64,000 nt of DNA from Pseudomonas putida. Its GTDB lineage: Bacteria > Pseudomonadota > Gammaproteobacteria > Pseudomonadales > Pseudomonadaceae. The notes under the pieces are model-generated. The model ran no database searches. It saw nothing but the letters and a program-made list of their open reading frames with translations, and was not told where the DNA came from. The stretch covers positions 124,001 through 188,000 of the forward strand of contig NZ_SMTE01000001.1 in assembly GCF_004357765.1 (NCBI RefSeq), in the 5' to 3' direction. The position numbers and the translations under genes are program-made. Positions 26,593 through 35,654 of this stretch are shown piece after piece. The number at the start of each line of letters is the position of its first letter. Positions within the stretch are counted from its first letter, which is position 1.

Positions 26593-27315
26593 ATGATGGA
26601 CAACAGCAATCTTGATACTGCCGCGAGTCCCGCCATTGCGGCAAAGGGCTTGAGCAAGTGGTTTGGTGATGACGCTGCTCGCATCAAAGCCGTCGACGAC
26701 GTGACATTGAGCGTGCGGTTCGGCGAAATGGTCTACATCGTGGGGCCTTCAGGCAGCGGCAAGACCACGCTGTTGAGCATGCTCTCGGGCATTTTGCGCC
26801 CCGACACTGGCAGTGTCGTCATCAATGGCCAGGACATCTGGGCCCTGGATGCCAACCAATTGGCCGAATTGCGGCTGCAGCAGTTCGGTTTCGTGTTCCA
26901 GGACTATCACCTGTTCAGCAAACTCACCTGTGCCGAGAACGTGGCGATTCCGCTGATCCTCAGGTATCAGCCTTGGCGCACGGCACTTGCCGCAGCCCGG
27001 CAAGTGCTGGGCATCGTCGGGCTTGCCGAACGTGCTGAGCTGACGCCAGCAAAACTGTCCGGCGGCGAACAACAACGGGTGGCCATCGCACGGGCGATGG
27101 TTGGCCAGCCTGGCCTGCTCATTCTGGACGAGCCAACGGCATCGCTTGACGGTGACACCGGCAAACTCATCATCGCCTTCGTCAGGGAGCATGTGCTTAG
27201 CCCACGCTGCTGTGTACTGATCGTCACTCATGACACCCGCATCGAACGCTATGCCGATCGAATCGTGCATATGGAGGATGGCCGGGTCATGGAAAGTGAC
27301 CGGGTGCGACCGTGA
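26593..27315 (+). CDS. ABC transporter ATP-binding protein (MacB/DevA-like)
   Basis: A ~240-aa nucleotide-binding subunit. Walker A is GPSGSGKTT near residue 55, the Q-loop [12 protein letters not shown], the signature [15 protein letters not shown] near residue 155, Walker [13 protein letters not shown], and the H-loop VTHD. Tandem ATGs follow GGGAG; 26593 is given, and 26596 has slightly better spacing. It belongs to the MacB/LolD/DevA class that pairs with FtsX-like permeases, encoded three genes downstream. The next start (GTG at 27312) overlaps its stop. Confidence 0.9.
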   Translation: MMDNSNLDTAASPAIAAKGLSKWFGDDAARIKAVDDVTLSVRFGEMVYIVGPSGSGKTTLLSMLSGILRPDTGSVVINGQDIWALDANQLAELRLQQFGFVFQDYHLFSKLTCAENVAIPLILRYQPWRTALAAARQVLGIVGLAERAELTPAKLSGGEQQRVAIARAMVGQPGLLILDEPTASLDGDTGKLIIAFVREHVLSPRCCVLIVTHDTRIERYADRIVHMEDGRVMESDRVRP

Positions 27316-28205
27316 AAAGGCCCTGGCTGTTGGCATTGGCTCCGCTAGGTGTAGTGGCCGGGTTGATCGCAGCGTTTCTGTTTGCACGCACGCCTCGTCC
27401 ATTGCCGCCGGCGTTCCCGCCCGCCAGCAGCAGTTTCCAGGCGGCCATCTATGCCAATGGCATCATCGAGAGTGAGCAGGCCGGGGGGAGCGATATCGTC
27501 ATTTTCCCCCAGGTAGCGGCCCCGGTTACCCGCATCTTGGTGCATGAAGGGCAGGCGGTAAGCCGTGACTCGCCGTTGGTGACCCTGGATGACGCTGTGC
27601 CTCGGGCGAACCTTGAGCTGGCGCAGGCAAACCTGGCCATTGCCCGCGACCAGTATGCCAAACGCCTGGCAGCCTATGGCATTGATGCCAGGTCGATCAG
27701 CAAGGACGCCCTGGACACCGCAAAGAACCAGGCCGCCCAGGCCCAGGCCGCGTTCAAGGCCGCTGCCGCCGAATTGGCCCGCTATGTGATCAAGGCGCCC
27801 AGCGACGGCATTGTGGTCACCATCAACAGTGCCGTAGGCAGCTATGTATCGCCGCAGGGGGCCTACAGCATCCACACTCATGGCTTCAACCCCTTGCTGG
27901 TGATGACCAGCGCGCAGGATCGCCTGGTGGTGCGGTGTTACGTCGATGAGATACTGATCGGCAAATTGCCGCCTGTTGACCGGATCCAGGCCGAGATGAC
28001 CGTGCGCGGGACGCACATCAGGGTACCGCTGGAGTTCGTGCGGGTTCAGCCCTATGTCACGCCCAAGATCGAGCTGTCCAATCAACGGCAGGAACGGGTG
28101 GACCTGCGCGTGCTGCCTGTGCTTTTTCGTTTTGAGAGCAAGGCACTGCCCCCGGTCTATCCAGGACAGCTGGTGGACGTTTTCATCAGCCGGAAAACAC
28201 CATGA
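27312..28205 (+). CDS. HlyD/MacA-type periplasmic adaptor protein
   Basis: A 297-aa membrane-fusion protein. One N-terminal TM (residues ~5-25) is followed by a barrel-sandwich half-motif (VTRILVHEGQAVSRDSPLV near residue 78), an alpha-helical hairpin rich in Ala/Gln (residues ~100-155), the second lipoyl half (RYVIKAPSDGIVV) and a beta-barrel domain. It links the inner-membrane ABC permease to the outer-membrane channel encoded next. The start is a GTG overlapping the ATPase stop (GTGA) and the end overlaps the channel start (ATGA). Confidence 0.88.
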   Translation: MKRPWLLALAPLGVVAGLIAAFLFARTPRPLPPAFPPASSSFQAAIYANGIIESEQAGGSDIVIFPQVAAPVTRILVHEGQAVSRDSPLVTLDDAVPRANLELAQANLAIARDQYAKRLAAYGIDARSISKDALDTAKNQAAQAQAAFKAAAAELARYVIKAPSDGIVVTINSAVGSYVSPQGAYSIHTHGFNPLLVMTSAQDRLVVRCYVDEILIGKLPPVDRIQAEMTVRGTHIRVPLEFVRVQPYVTPKIELSNQRQERVDLRVLPVLFRFESKALPPVYPGQLVDVFISRKTP

Positions 28206-29680
28206 GCCGTTTGCGACGCAGGCTGCCGGCCGCATGCGGTGGGGCGCTTTGTGTGCTGCTCATGATAGACAGCTGCACGGTCGGGCCCGACTTCACCGCA
28301 CCTGAGGCCCCCGATCGACAGCTGTATTGGCAGGGCACCCTTGCCGACCCGATCGAAGCACAGGGGCAGAGCCAGGATTTCGTGCTTGGTGGCGACCTGC
28401 AATGGGACTGGTGGACACTGTTCCGCTCGCCGGCGCTGGATGCTTTGGTTAGGCAAGCCATTTCCCGCAATCCCAGCTTGCGGGCGGCTGAAGCCAGCCT
28501 GCGGCAGAGTCAGGACCTGCTGAAGGCCGGTCAGGGTGTCTACTACCCGCAAGTGAGCGGTCGTTTTGCCGGATCTCGTCAGCAGGGCAACGCCGGGCAG
28601 CCGGGACTTGCCACGGTGGATTCGATATTCAATGTTGTGACCCTCAGTGGCAAGGTCAGCTATGCGCTCGATTTGTTCGGCGGTGAACGGCGGGCAGTGG
28701 AGGGCCTGCAAGCGCAGGTCGATGTGCAGGCCGATCGCCTGCGCGCTGCGTTTCTTGCCCTGACAGCGAACGTGGTCAGCACCGCCATTGCCCGTGCGGC
28801 TTATGCGGCGCAAATGCAGGCCTCCGAGCAACTGATAGCCTTGCAGCAACAGCAACTGGAGGTGACCCAGGTGCAGGTTCGCAGCGGCACTCTCGCCGAT
28901 TCGGCGCAATCCAGCCTCAGAAGCCTGATCGCGACCAACCAGGCGCAGCTGGCTGACCTGAGGCAACGGTATACCCAGTCGGGTCATCTGCTGGCGCTAT
29001 TGGGGGGCTCGGCACCGAACCAGATGCTGCTGCCTGATATCAGCTTGGGCAGTTTGTCGCTACCGCACGACTTACCGGTCAGTTTGCCCTCGGTCCTGGT
29101 GCGTCAACGTCCCGACATACGGGTGGCCGAAGCGCAGCTGCATCAGGCGAGCGCCGACATCGGAGTGGCCACTGCCGCGATGTTCCCCAGTTTCACGCTG
29201 TCGGCGCAGTACGGTACGGCCGGCACTGCCATGAGCTCGCTGTTTTCGAAACGCTTCTGGTCGATTGGCCCCTCCATCGATTTCCCGCTGTTCGAAGGTG
29301 GGCGACTGTGGTTTGGCCGTGAAGCAGCCCGGGAGGGCTATCGGCAGGCCGCTGCTTCCTACCGGCAAGTCGTGCTGTCAGCATTTGCGCAGGTCGCGGA
29401 CGTGCTCGACGCCTTGCAACTGGACGCTGTGGCTCTGCAAAAACGCAGCGAGTCAGCCGCGGCGGCTGAAGCGGCGCTGCAAGCGGTGCAGGCCAGCTAC
29501 CGGGCAGGGCTGGTGCCCTATGTCGATGTGCTGGTCGCCGATGTGCAATTGCAACAGGCCAACATGTTATTGCTCGATGCTTCAGCTCAGCGGCGCCAAG
29601 ACACGGTCGCGTTGTACGTCGCGCTCGGTGGTGGTTGGTGGCATACGCCTCAAGTCGGCAGCGGGGGAGAGGCGCCATGA
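28202..29680 (+). CDS. TolC/NodT-type outer-membrane efflux lipoprotein
   Basis: A 492-aa outer-membrane factor of the OprM/NodT group. The signal and lipobox MIDSC near residue 25 predict lipidation. Two repeated coiled-coil/beta segments are visible (NPSLRAAEASLRQSQDLL near residue 85 and RQRPDIRVAEAQLHQA near residue 300). It provides the outer-membrane duct for the ABC/HlyD pair. It overlaps both neighbours by 4 bp. The operon order ATPase-adaptor-channel-permease is unusual but self-contained. Confidence 0.9.
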   Translation: MSRLRRRLPAACGGALCVLLMIDSCTVGPDFTAPEAPDRQLYWQGTLADPIEAQGQSQDFVLGGDLQWDWWTLFRSPALDALVRQAISRNPSLRAAEASLRQSQDLLKAGQGVYYPQVSGRFAGSRQQGNAGQPGLATVDSIFNVVTLSGKVSYALDLFGGERRAVEGLQAQVDVQADRLRAAFLALTANVVSTAIARAAYAAQMQASEQLIALQQQQLEVTQVQVRSGTLADSAQSSLRSLIATNQAQLADLRQRYTQSGHLLALLGGSAPNQMLLPDISLGSLSLPHDLPVSLPSVLVRQRPDIRVAEAQLHQASADIGVATAAMFPSFTLSAQYGTAGTAMSSLFSKRFWSIGPSIDFPLFEGGRLWFGREAAREGYRQAAASYRQVVLSAFAQVADVLDALQLDAVALQKRSESAAAAEAALQAVQASYRAGLVPYVDVLVADVQLQQANMLLLDASAQRRQDTVALYVALGGGWWHTPQVGSGGEAP

Positions 29681-30819
29681 AATATGCAGGGATCCTGCGC
29701 ATCGGCTACAAGCTGTTGGTCAACGACCGGGCCAAGTTTTCCGCGCTGCTGGTTGGCTTGACGTTCTCGGTATTCCTGATGATGCAGATGACGGCCATGT
29801 TTGCCGGCATTCTGACCAGGGCCTATTCGACGGTCACCAACATCGGTGCGCCGATGTGGGTGATGGATCCAGCGGTCAACACGCCGACTGCGGTCATTGC
29901 GTTGCCGGACTATCTGCTGGATGCGGTGCGCAGCATGGAGCAGGTGGAGTATGCCGTGCCGGTGTTCATCGGCAATGCCCAGGCCCGGTTGGCCGATGGC
30001 ACGTACCAGATCGTCAGTGTGGTGGGGCTGGACGATACCAGCCTCTATGGGCGCCCGGAGCTGGAGCAGGGCGCCATCGAGGCGCTCTACGGCGAAAACG
30101 CCTTCATCGTCGTTCATGACTCGGAGTTCAGCAAGCTCGGCAGCCCCACGCTAGGCACCGAGTTCGAACTCAATGATCATCGCGGCACCGTGGTCGGCAT
30201 CGCCAAGGTGTTGTCCAGCGGGCTGATCGGCGTCCCGACCCTCTACACCACCTACCGGCGAGCAATCGAATACATACCGACTGCGCGATTCACGATTTCC
30301 TACATTCTGGTCAAGCCGAGAACTGCGCCTGGGGCCATGCAAATTCGCCAGGAGGTCGCCCAGTTGGGCTATCTCGCGCTGACCAAGGCCCAGTTCAACC
30401 AGCGGATCGCGGATTACTACATCTACCAGACGGGCGTGGGTACTAATATCCTGCTGATGACACTGATCAGCTTCCTGGTGGGTTTATCCATCTCAGGACA
30501 GACGTTCTACAGTTTCATCCTCGAGAACCTGGACAAGTTCGCGGCACTCAAGGCCATGGGGGCGAAAGCCCAGGATCTGGTACTGATGATTCTGTTCATG
30601 GCGATCTCGTGCGCATTGACCGGGTATGGATTGGGCGTTGGGCTGATGACGGGTGTGATTGTGCTGGTGCGATCGTACCTGCCCAATTACGCCGCCATTG
30701 TGACCTTCTGGAACCTGGGCCTGACGTTTGGCCTGGTTTCATTGATTGCCGGCACCTCCAGTTACCTGGGTATTCGCAAAGTGCTGCGGGTGGAGCCGTT
30801 CGAGATTTTTCGTTCTTGA
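29677..30819 (+). CDS. FtsX-like ABC permease (MacB/DevC type)
   Basis: A 380-aa permease with one N-terminal TM (residues ~20-45), a large periplasmic domain (residues ~50-260) and three C-terminal TMs forming the FtsX fold (GLSISGQTFYSFILE, LVLMILFMAISCAL, LGLTFGLVSLIAGT). It ends with EPFEIFRS, typical of FtsX/DevC permeases. The start at 29677 overlaps the channel stop (ATGA). With the three preceding genes it forms a tripartite ABC exporter of unknown cargo (glycolipid, peptide or drug). No Fnr box was seen before this operon. Confidence 0.88.
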   Translation: MKYAGILRIGYKLLVNDRAKFSALLVGLTFSVFLMMQMTAMFAGILTRAYSTVTNIGAPMWVMDPAVNTPTAVIALPDYLLDAVRSMEQVEYAVPVFIGNAQARLADGTYQIVSVVGLDDTSLYGRPELEQGAIEALYGENAFIVVHDSEFSKLGSPTLGTEFELNDHRGTVVGIAKVLSSGLIGVPTLYTTYRRAIEYIPTARFTISYILVKPRTAPGAMQIRQEVAQLGYLALTKAQFNQRIADYYIYQTGVGTNILLMTLISFLVGLSISGQTFYSFILENLDKFAALKAMGAKAQDLVLMILFMAISCALTGYGLGVGLMTGVIVLVRSYLPNYAAIVTFWNLGLTFGLVSLIAGTSSYLGIRKVLRVEPFEIFRS

Positions 30820-30963
30820 GGCATGGGCCATGACCGTTGCCGGCACGTGAGATCTTCATTACCTGCATTGTTGACCTAGGATAACTTCTGCCGCCTTTCA
30901 GATCGTCGCGTTGCACGTGCAGTGATAGCGTTGGTACATACGCTTTTGATCCGGAGGCGTGGC

Positions 30964-32157
30964 ATGTATCAGAACCTGGCTGTTCTGGCCGCCTTGCTGG
31001 TACTGTACGCCAGCCTGGCCGGCGCGCTTGAATCCAAACCGGTCAATGGGCCGCTGTTGTTCCTGCTGGCGGGCCTGGCGGCAGGTCCCTCCGGGCTTGG
31101 GCTGTTGAACCTTTCGCTGGACCGCAACGATCTTCGCTTGCTGGCCGAGCTTACCCTCGCCATCGTGCTGTTCAACGATGCCGCCAAGGCCGACCTGGCC
31201 CAATTGCGTCAATCCCGTAGCCTGCCGCTGCGCCTGCTGACCCTGGGGCTGCCGCTGACATTGATTGCAGGCTGGCTTGCCGCTTGGCTGCTGTTCCCGC
31301 AGATGCCCTGGCTGGAGATGGCGCTGTTGTCGACGATACTGGCGCCGACCGATGCCGCCCTTGGCAAGGCGGTTGTGAGCAACCCCGAGGTGCCGGCCAA
31401 TGTGCGCGAGAGCCTGAATGTCGAAAGCGGGTTGAACGACGGCATTTGCGTGCCGGTACTGCTCCTACTGCTGACATTGTTGATGGAGGCTCACTCGACG
31501 ATGCCTTTTGCCTTGGCGGGCTATTTCTTCCTGGAGGAGCTGGGAATCGGTGCTCTCTCGGGCGCGGCGCTTGCGCTGTTGGTGGGCGGACTGTTTCGTC
31601 TGTCACAACGCCATTGCCCGCAGATCGAGGCCTGGCGGCAATGGGTAATGCCCGCGCTAACATTGCTGAGCTTCGCCTGCGCCCAAGCACTGGGGGGCAG
31701 CGGCTTCATCGCCGCGTTCTGCGCAGGGCTGATGACAAGTAGCCTGTTCAACCGGGAAACGCAGCCGTTGCTCGTCACCGGCGAGTCGTGCGGTGAGGCT
31801 CTGTCGCTGCTGACCTGGGTTGTGTTTGGAGCCTACGTAGCGCCCAAGGCTGCGCAGATCATGGCGCCCTCAGTCTGGTTCTACGCACTTGCGAGCCTGT
31901 CGCTGGTGCGGATGCTGCCTGTCTGGCTCAGCCTGGCGGGGAGCACCCTCAGCGCTGAGAGCCGCTTGTTCATTGGTTGGTTCGGCCCCCGAGGCCTCGC
32001 GTCCATCGTGTTCGCGATATTGATACTTGATGCGCCGTTGCAGGAGGGTGGCACGATCATCGCGTGCACCATCGCGTGCGTCCTGCTAAGCGTGGTGTTG
32101 CACGGTTTGAGTGCATTGCCGGGGGCACGGCGGCTGGGACGCCGCGTTCGGGAATGA
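30964..32157 (+). CDS. Na+(K+)/H+ antiporter, NhaP/CPA1-like
   Basis: A 397-aa polytopic cation/proton antiporter with about 12 TMs. The active-site motif TDAALGKAVV near residue 130 and ESGLNDG near residue 160 correspond to the CPA1 (NhaP/NHE) ion-binding segments; FGPRGLASIVFA near residue 340 also fits. The start at 30964 follows GGAGG; there is no C-terminal regulatory domain. It is monocistronic here, 145 bp after the ABC operon. Transported ion selectivity is not readable. Confidence 0.85.
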   Translation: MYQNLAVLAALLVLYASLAGALESKPVNGPLLFLLAGLAAGPSGLGLLNLSLDRNDLRLLAELTLAIVLFNDAAKADLAQLRQSRSLPLRLLTLGLPLTLIAGWLAAWLLFPQMPWLEMALLSTILAPTDAALGKAVVSNPEVPANVRESLNVESGLNDGICVPVLLLLLTLLMEAHSTMPFALAGYFFLEELGIGALSGAALALLVGGLFRLSQRHCPQIEAWRQWVMPALTLLSFACAQALGGSGFIAAFCAGLMTSSLFNRETQPLLVTGESCGEALSLLTWVVFGAYVAPKAAQIMAPSVWFYALASLSLVRMLPVWLSLAGSTLSAESRLFIGWFGPRGLASIVFAILILDAPLQEGGTIIACTIACVLLSVVLHGLSALPGARRLGRRVRE

Positions 32158-32238
32158 GGGCGTGGCAGGCGTTCGAAAGTAAAATACAGCTTCAAGATAA
32201 AGCCGGTTCATTTCTGCAGCCCGACAAAGAGCGCTGAG

Positions 32239-32676
32239 ATGTTTGTAGATATGGCAGCCTTCACACCGTGGTCGGCACTGGCCGGTGGCGCACTGATCGG
32301 CTTGGCCGCCGGGCTTTTCGTGGTGGCAAACGGGCGCATTGCCGGTATCAGTGGTCTGCTCGGCTCGCTGTCGCAACGCACGGGAGAAGGGCGAGGCGAG
32401 AAGCTGTTCTTCTTGCTGGGCATCATTGCGGCGCCACTGATGTGGCGAGCGTTCTCGGCGATGCCCCCGGTGCATTTCAATACGGCCCCAGGGTTACTCA
32501 TGGTCGCGGGGTTTCTGGTGGTGGTGGGTACCCGCTATGGCAGTGGCTGCACCAGTGGCCATGGTGTGTGCGGCCTGTCTCGCCTGTCCCCTCGCTCGGC
32601 GGTGGCTACGTTGTGCTTCATGGCCACCGGCTTTGCCACCGTCCCCGTGGTTCGGCAACTTTATCCAGGAGCATGA
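32239..32676 (+). CDS. YeeE/YedE-type membrane protein, first half
   Basis: A 145-aa protein with four hydrophobic segments and the conserved [14 protein letters not shown] motif near residue 100. The cysteines in this motif are characteristic of YeeE/YedE sulfur-compound (thiosulfate-type) carriers. In many Gram-negative bacteria the carrier is encoded as two adjacent half-genes, this one and the DUF6691-type half. The second half begins 2 bp downstream but is truncated, so the carrier is probably not functional. The start at 32239 has a weak ribosome binding site. Confidence 0.8.
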   Translation: MFVDMAAFTPWSALAGGALIGLAAGLFVVANGRIAGISGLLGSLSQRTGEGRGEKLFFLLGIIAAPLMWRAFSAMPPVHFNTAPGLLMVAGFLVVVGTRYGSGCTSGHGVCGLSRLSPRSAVATLCFMATGFATVPVVRQLYPGA

Positions 32677-32677
32677 A

Positions 32678-32896
32678 ATGACCCGGATCAGCGCATTCAT
32701 CGCGGGATTGCTGTTCGGCATAGGGTTGCTGCTGTCAGGGATGGCGAACCCCGCCAAGGTATTGGGGTTTCTCGACGCACAAATCGGCTTCGATGACTTG
32801 TTGAATCGCCTCGGTCACGCGCTTGAAGGGCCTTCAGGCAGCCGCCTGGCAGAAACCATCCGCAAGCAGTATCCGATCGCGCTGCATGATCGGTGA
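32678..32896 (+). pseudogene. YeeE second half, truncated and fused to a recB fragment
   Basis: The first ~33 residues (FIAGLLFGIGLLLSGMANP, AKVLGFLD) are the start of the DUF6691-type YeeE partner. At about 32778 the frame switches family: GFDDLLNRLGHAL and ETIRKQYPIAL match the central helicase region of RecB just before its DEFQDTD motif. It stops at 32896 after LHDR. The start at 32678 has AGGAG upstream. A deletion has therefore joined the yeeE half-gene to the interior of a recB copy. Confidence 0.8.
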
Positions 32897-33050
32897 CCCG
32901 AAGCAGCCTATCTACTCCTTCCGTGGTGCGGACATCTATACCTATCTCCAGGCGCGCAAGGCCACTGCTGGCCGGCATTACACGCTCGGCACCAATTACC
33001 GTTCGAGCAAGGCGATTGTGGAGGCGTCAAAACGGATCAGCCCTTCACGC
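32885..33050 (+). pseudogene. recB internal fragment
   Basis: This continues the recB scrap in a second frame: MIGDPKQPIYSFRGADIYTYL and GTNYRSSKAIVEAS are UvrD/RecB helicase motifs III-IV. The ~30 residues with the Walker B DEFQDTD between the two frames are missing, so it carries its own internal deletion. Homology ends near 33037. The full recB (about 1200 codons) must be elsewhere. Confidence 0.8.
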
Positions 33051-33291
33051 GCAGCAGAAAATAGGAAACAGAGGATGCTCGGATTTTTTGATAGGACTAG
33101 AGGAATCTCTTCTTGAAGAGAATCTTCACCAAGATCACAATCCTGCCCTCAAGGAGAAACAGTTGCGATGGTGAAGAGAGAGGTTCGGCCATTCATCGAA
33201 GCTTTACCGGTCCGAGCAGTGTCCTTCGGGAAATAGACACCACCTTATATGAAATATGCATGAGGCATTTTCCTGGTTAGTGCAAGCCGCC

Positions 33292-33305
33292 TTGAACTAG
33301 ATCAA
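33292..33305 (+). promoter_or_regulatory. Possible Fnr-type box upstream of lipoprotein gene
   Basis: TTGAACTAGATCAA has one mismatch to TTGAT-N4-ATCAA and is centred about 84 bp upstream of the lipoprotein start. It could place that gene in the Fnr/Anr regulon although it lies outside the main island. Confidence 0.5.
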
Positions 33306-33382
33306 AGTCCGCTCAGTGCGGGTTTCGTTAGTGGCGAGAGGTGGTGTATTCCCGTCTGCAGACAGTTTATAGGATATAAGTC

Positions 33383-33928
33383 ATGCGATACAAGAAATGC
33401 ATTTGGAAACGTGGTTCGATTTTTATTTCGATATTGATGCTGTCCGGCTGTTCCACGATGGCAAATCTAAAATCTTTTACCACGGCATACCATGAGCCGT
33501 CGGCTACGACCTCAAGTAGGCTAAGAGTTATAACCGATCAAACGGTTCGCTTGATACCAGATAGTCCCTGTATTGATTGGTCCTTGCCTGGTGCTGGAAT
33601 AGTTAATTCAAGGTCATTGGCTGTTGCAAATAGTCGTAAGTTCAATGATCGCATACTGGGAGTGCCGGGTGGTGATCAAGCAAAAAATAGCTCAGAGGTT
33701 TATATTCAGCCGGGCAGTCCGATTGTTCTAGTTTATGCAGGGGTACCATCAAGCCGAAGGTATCAGTGCTTTACCAGCCTTAACTTTATTCCAGAGGCCG
33801 GAGCTGATTATGAGGCAATTACTGGTTTGTGTTACATCAAAATCGCAAAGATCGTCAAGGATGAGGGGGCAGGAGAGATCCGTCGCGAAACTGTTGTAAA
33901 CCGCAAAGCCGAGATTTGCTCCCCTTGA
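33383..33928 (+). CDS. Putative lipoprotein, unknown function
   Basis: A 181-aa protein with a basic start (RYKKCIWKRG), a hydrophobic stretch and the lipobox LMLSGCS (Cys near residue 24), so it is exported and probably lipidated. The mature part has six cysteine or paired aromatic positions and no domain I recognise. Lower GC content than the flanking island suggests separate acquisition. The start at 33383 sits after an AT-rich TATAGGATATAAG stretch. The neighbours are a recB scrap upstream and a gene-poor tract downstream. Confidence 0.6.
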   Translation: MRYKKCIWKRGSIFISILMLSGCSTMANLKSFTTAYHEPSATTSSRLRVITDQTVRLIPDSPCIDWSLPGAGIVNSRSLAVANSRKFNDRILGVPGGDQAKNSSEVYIQPGSPIVLVYAGVPSSRRYQCFTSLNFIPEAGADYEAITGLCYIKIAKIVKDEGAGEIRRETVVNRKAEICSP

Positions 33929-34720
33929 AGGAAGGGGAGGGTCAATCGACTAGGCGACCGATGTACTGCCCTGATGGTAGGAGGTCATGGCCGTATTGTT
34001 CGAGGGCAAGGTACCAGCGACCGCTTGGATGCCGGTTCGAGGCAGTGACCGAGCGGCTTACTAGGCGGGTGCCGTTCCAGTAGACCTTGGACGGTGAACT
34101 GCTGGCCAGCGCGGTCGTCGACTTCGATGAACACCGATTGCCGACAGGTGCGACAAGTCCAGGTGCTCTTATCAAGGTCAGTACGGCGTATGATCCGCAG
34201 GGCAACTGTAGTGCTGGAGATGAGCAGCGGGCAGTCGAAAAGTCATAGAAGCCGCTCCAGGTCTGAATAGCTAGTCAAGCTGAAACCATGCTCGGCCAGC
34301 GCCTGCGCTTGGGAAGAACTTGCTGGGCAGGTTGCTGTCTTCGTCATTCTTGTCGGTGCGTAGGACCGTGAGTTTTAATCATTACCTGGACTAGTCCTTC
34401 CGCAGTGGGGCCTGCGCTGCCTCCACGGTGGCAGGCGTTACAGTGCGTGGCGCAGCCACGCATAGGGCTACTGGCCGTTAGCTTTTTCATTTTCCGCGCC
34501 AGCAGCGCGTGAAGCGTCAAACGGCAGCCGATCTGGGTTTATGACCCAGTCACGGAACCTTCATCGAGCGCATCTGATTACTCTGTATCCAAAGGTAAGC
34601 CATAGCGGTCATGTTGAACGCTGGTTTGTGAAATCGGAGGCAGGAAGGTTGAGGCTGTCGCGAAATGAGGCGACTAGCCCTAAGCGTTGTTTCACAAGGG
34701 CTCTAGCCGATGCCCTGCCA

Positions 34721-34790
34721 ATTTAAGCGACTTTTCTTGGGATAGTCGCTAGATTAAACATTATTTTTGTGGATTGTCGCCTTATTAAGC
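34721..34790. repeat. Three GTCGC/TTAA motifs, candidate transposase-binding end repeats
   Basis: ATTTAAGCGAC (34721-34731, inverted), GTCGCTAGATTAAAC (34745-34759) and GTCGCCTTATTAAGC (34776-34790) share GTCGC-N3/4-TTAA. Repeated short motifs like these are what TnsB/TniA proteins bind at transposon ends. No matching set was found to the right of 40.7 kb, so this is tentative. Confidence 0.3.
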
Positions 34791-35527
34791 ATCAACAACA
34801 ACGAATACCATTTTGTCGAGGATATCTCCCATACGGAGGTAGTTCGGCTTTCATGAAATTAGTCCCAAGGTAGATCAGTAGATTTATTGGCCCTATCTCC
34901 GCCCCTGATGTGCGGTCTACCCGGTTGTGGTCGCTTACCCCGGAGGCCGTGGCATGCGCCCACCTAGACAGGCAAAGACGGCGTAGCTGGACACTCGCCC
35001 TGCGGCCAAAACAGAATTCTCTGGTCTCCGCACATAACAAGCCGCAATCGCCATCCCTCCTTGCTGGGCAATCTAGCTCGGTGGAAGCCTTTTTGCGCAG
35101 AGTGTTATGGGTTGGTGGCTGCATCTGTTGTACCCCCAATAAGTGATCCGTTTCGTCCAGCTTTCTCGAGGGCTCCCCCCGGTGGCTTCGCCTACTGCGA
35201 TGCAGGGCCCTAGGGCTACTTTTCCTTTGAAACTAAGGACGAACGACCCTCTGACAAGCTGAATTTAGTAAATGCATTTTGGATTGAGCATGTACCGAGA
35301 TGAAGCCTTAATGAAATTCCGTCGTTCCCGTTTCAATTGGAGGCTTCTGTCTCGATTTACTCAGTGAGTTGTGCGTCAACCTTGTACTTTTTAATGCTTG
35401 AGCTTTCAATTTCGGCATGGCGTTTTGGGTTGCGCTTTATACGTCTATTGCTTAGTGGGTTTTGATCACGATTTACCTTCGCCTATCAAAAAAGTTGCAT
35501 TCGCAGGCTTGACACAAAGCCAAAATG

Positions 35528-35557
35528 GAAGTTAAAAATGAAAAAGCATTTAACTTC
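35528..35557. promoter_or_regulatory. Inverted repeat upstream of tniA
   Basis: GAAGTTAAA and TTTAACTTC form a perfect 9-bp inverted repeat separated by 12 bases, about 98 bp before the transposase start. It could be an operator for the tni genes or a transposase-binding site. Confidence 0.4.
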
Positions 35558-35654
35558 GCGCTCAGGTAGATGGGTATCACCTGATGGTTTCAAAGCATGT
35601 CCATAGGGGCTCTACAGGTGTACTTTTCAATTTCATAATCCTTGGTTCAAAGCT

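Larger units (their letters stand above)
33929..35654. other. Gene-poor tract before the transposition module
   Basis: About 1.7 kb without a convincing gene. On the minus strand at 33949-34170 two adjacent frames look protein-like (VYWNGTRLVSRS and YLALEQYGHDLLPSGQYIG; FIEVDDRAGQQF in the other frame), perhaps a frameshifted small gene. At 34721-34790 there are three related GTCGC/AGCGAC plus TTAA motifs (see separate entry). 35528-35557 is a 9-bp inverted repeat. Composition falls from GC-rich to AT-rich near 35.2 kb, so the left boundary of the module probably lies in this tract. Confidence 0.5.

Noticed and set aside
34541-34726. 61-codon plus-strand frame
   Set aside because: No family, poor start and biased composition in a gene-poor tract.
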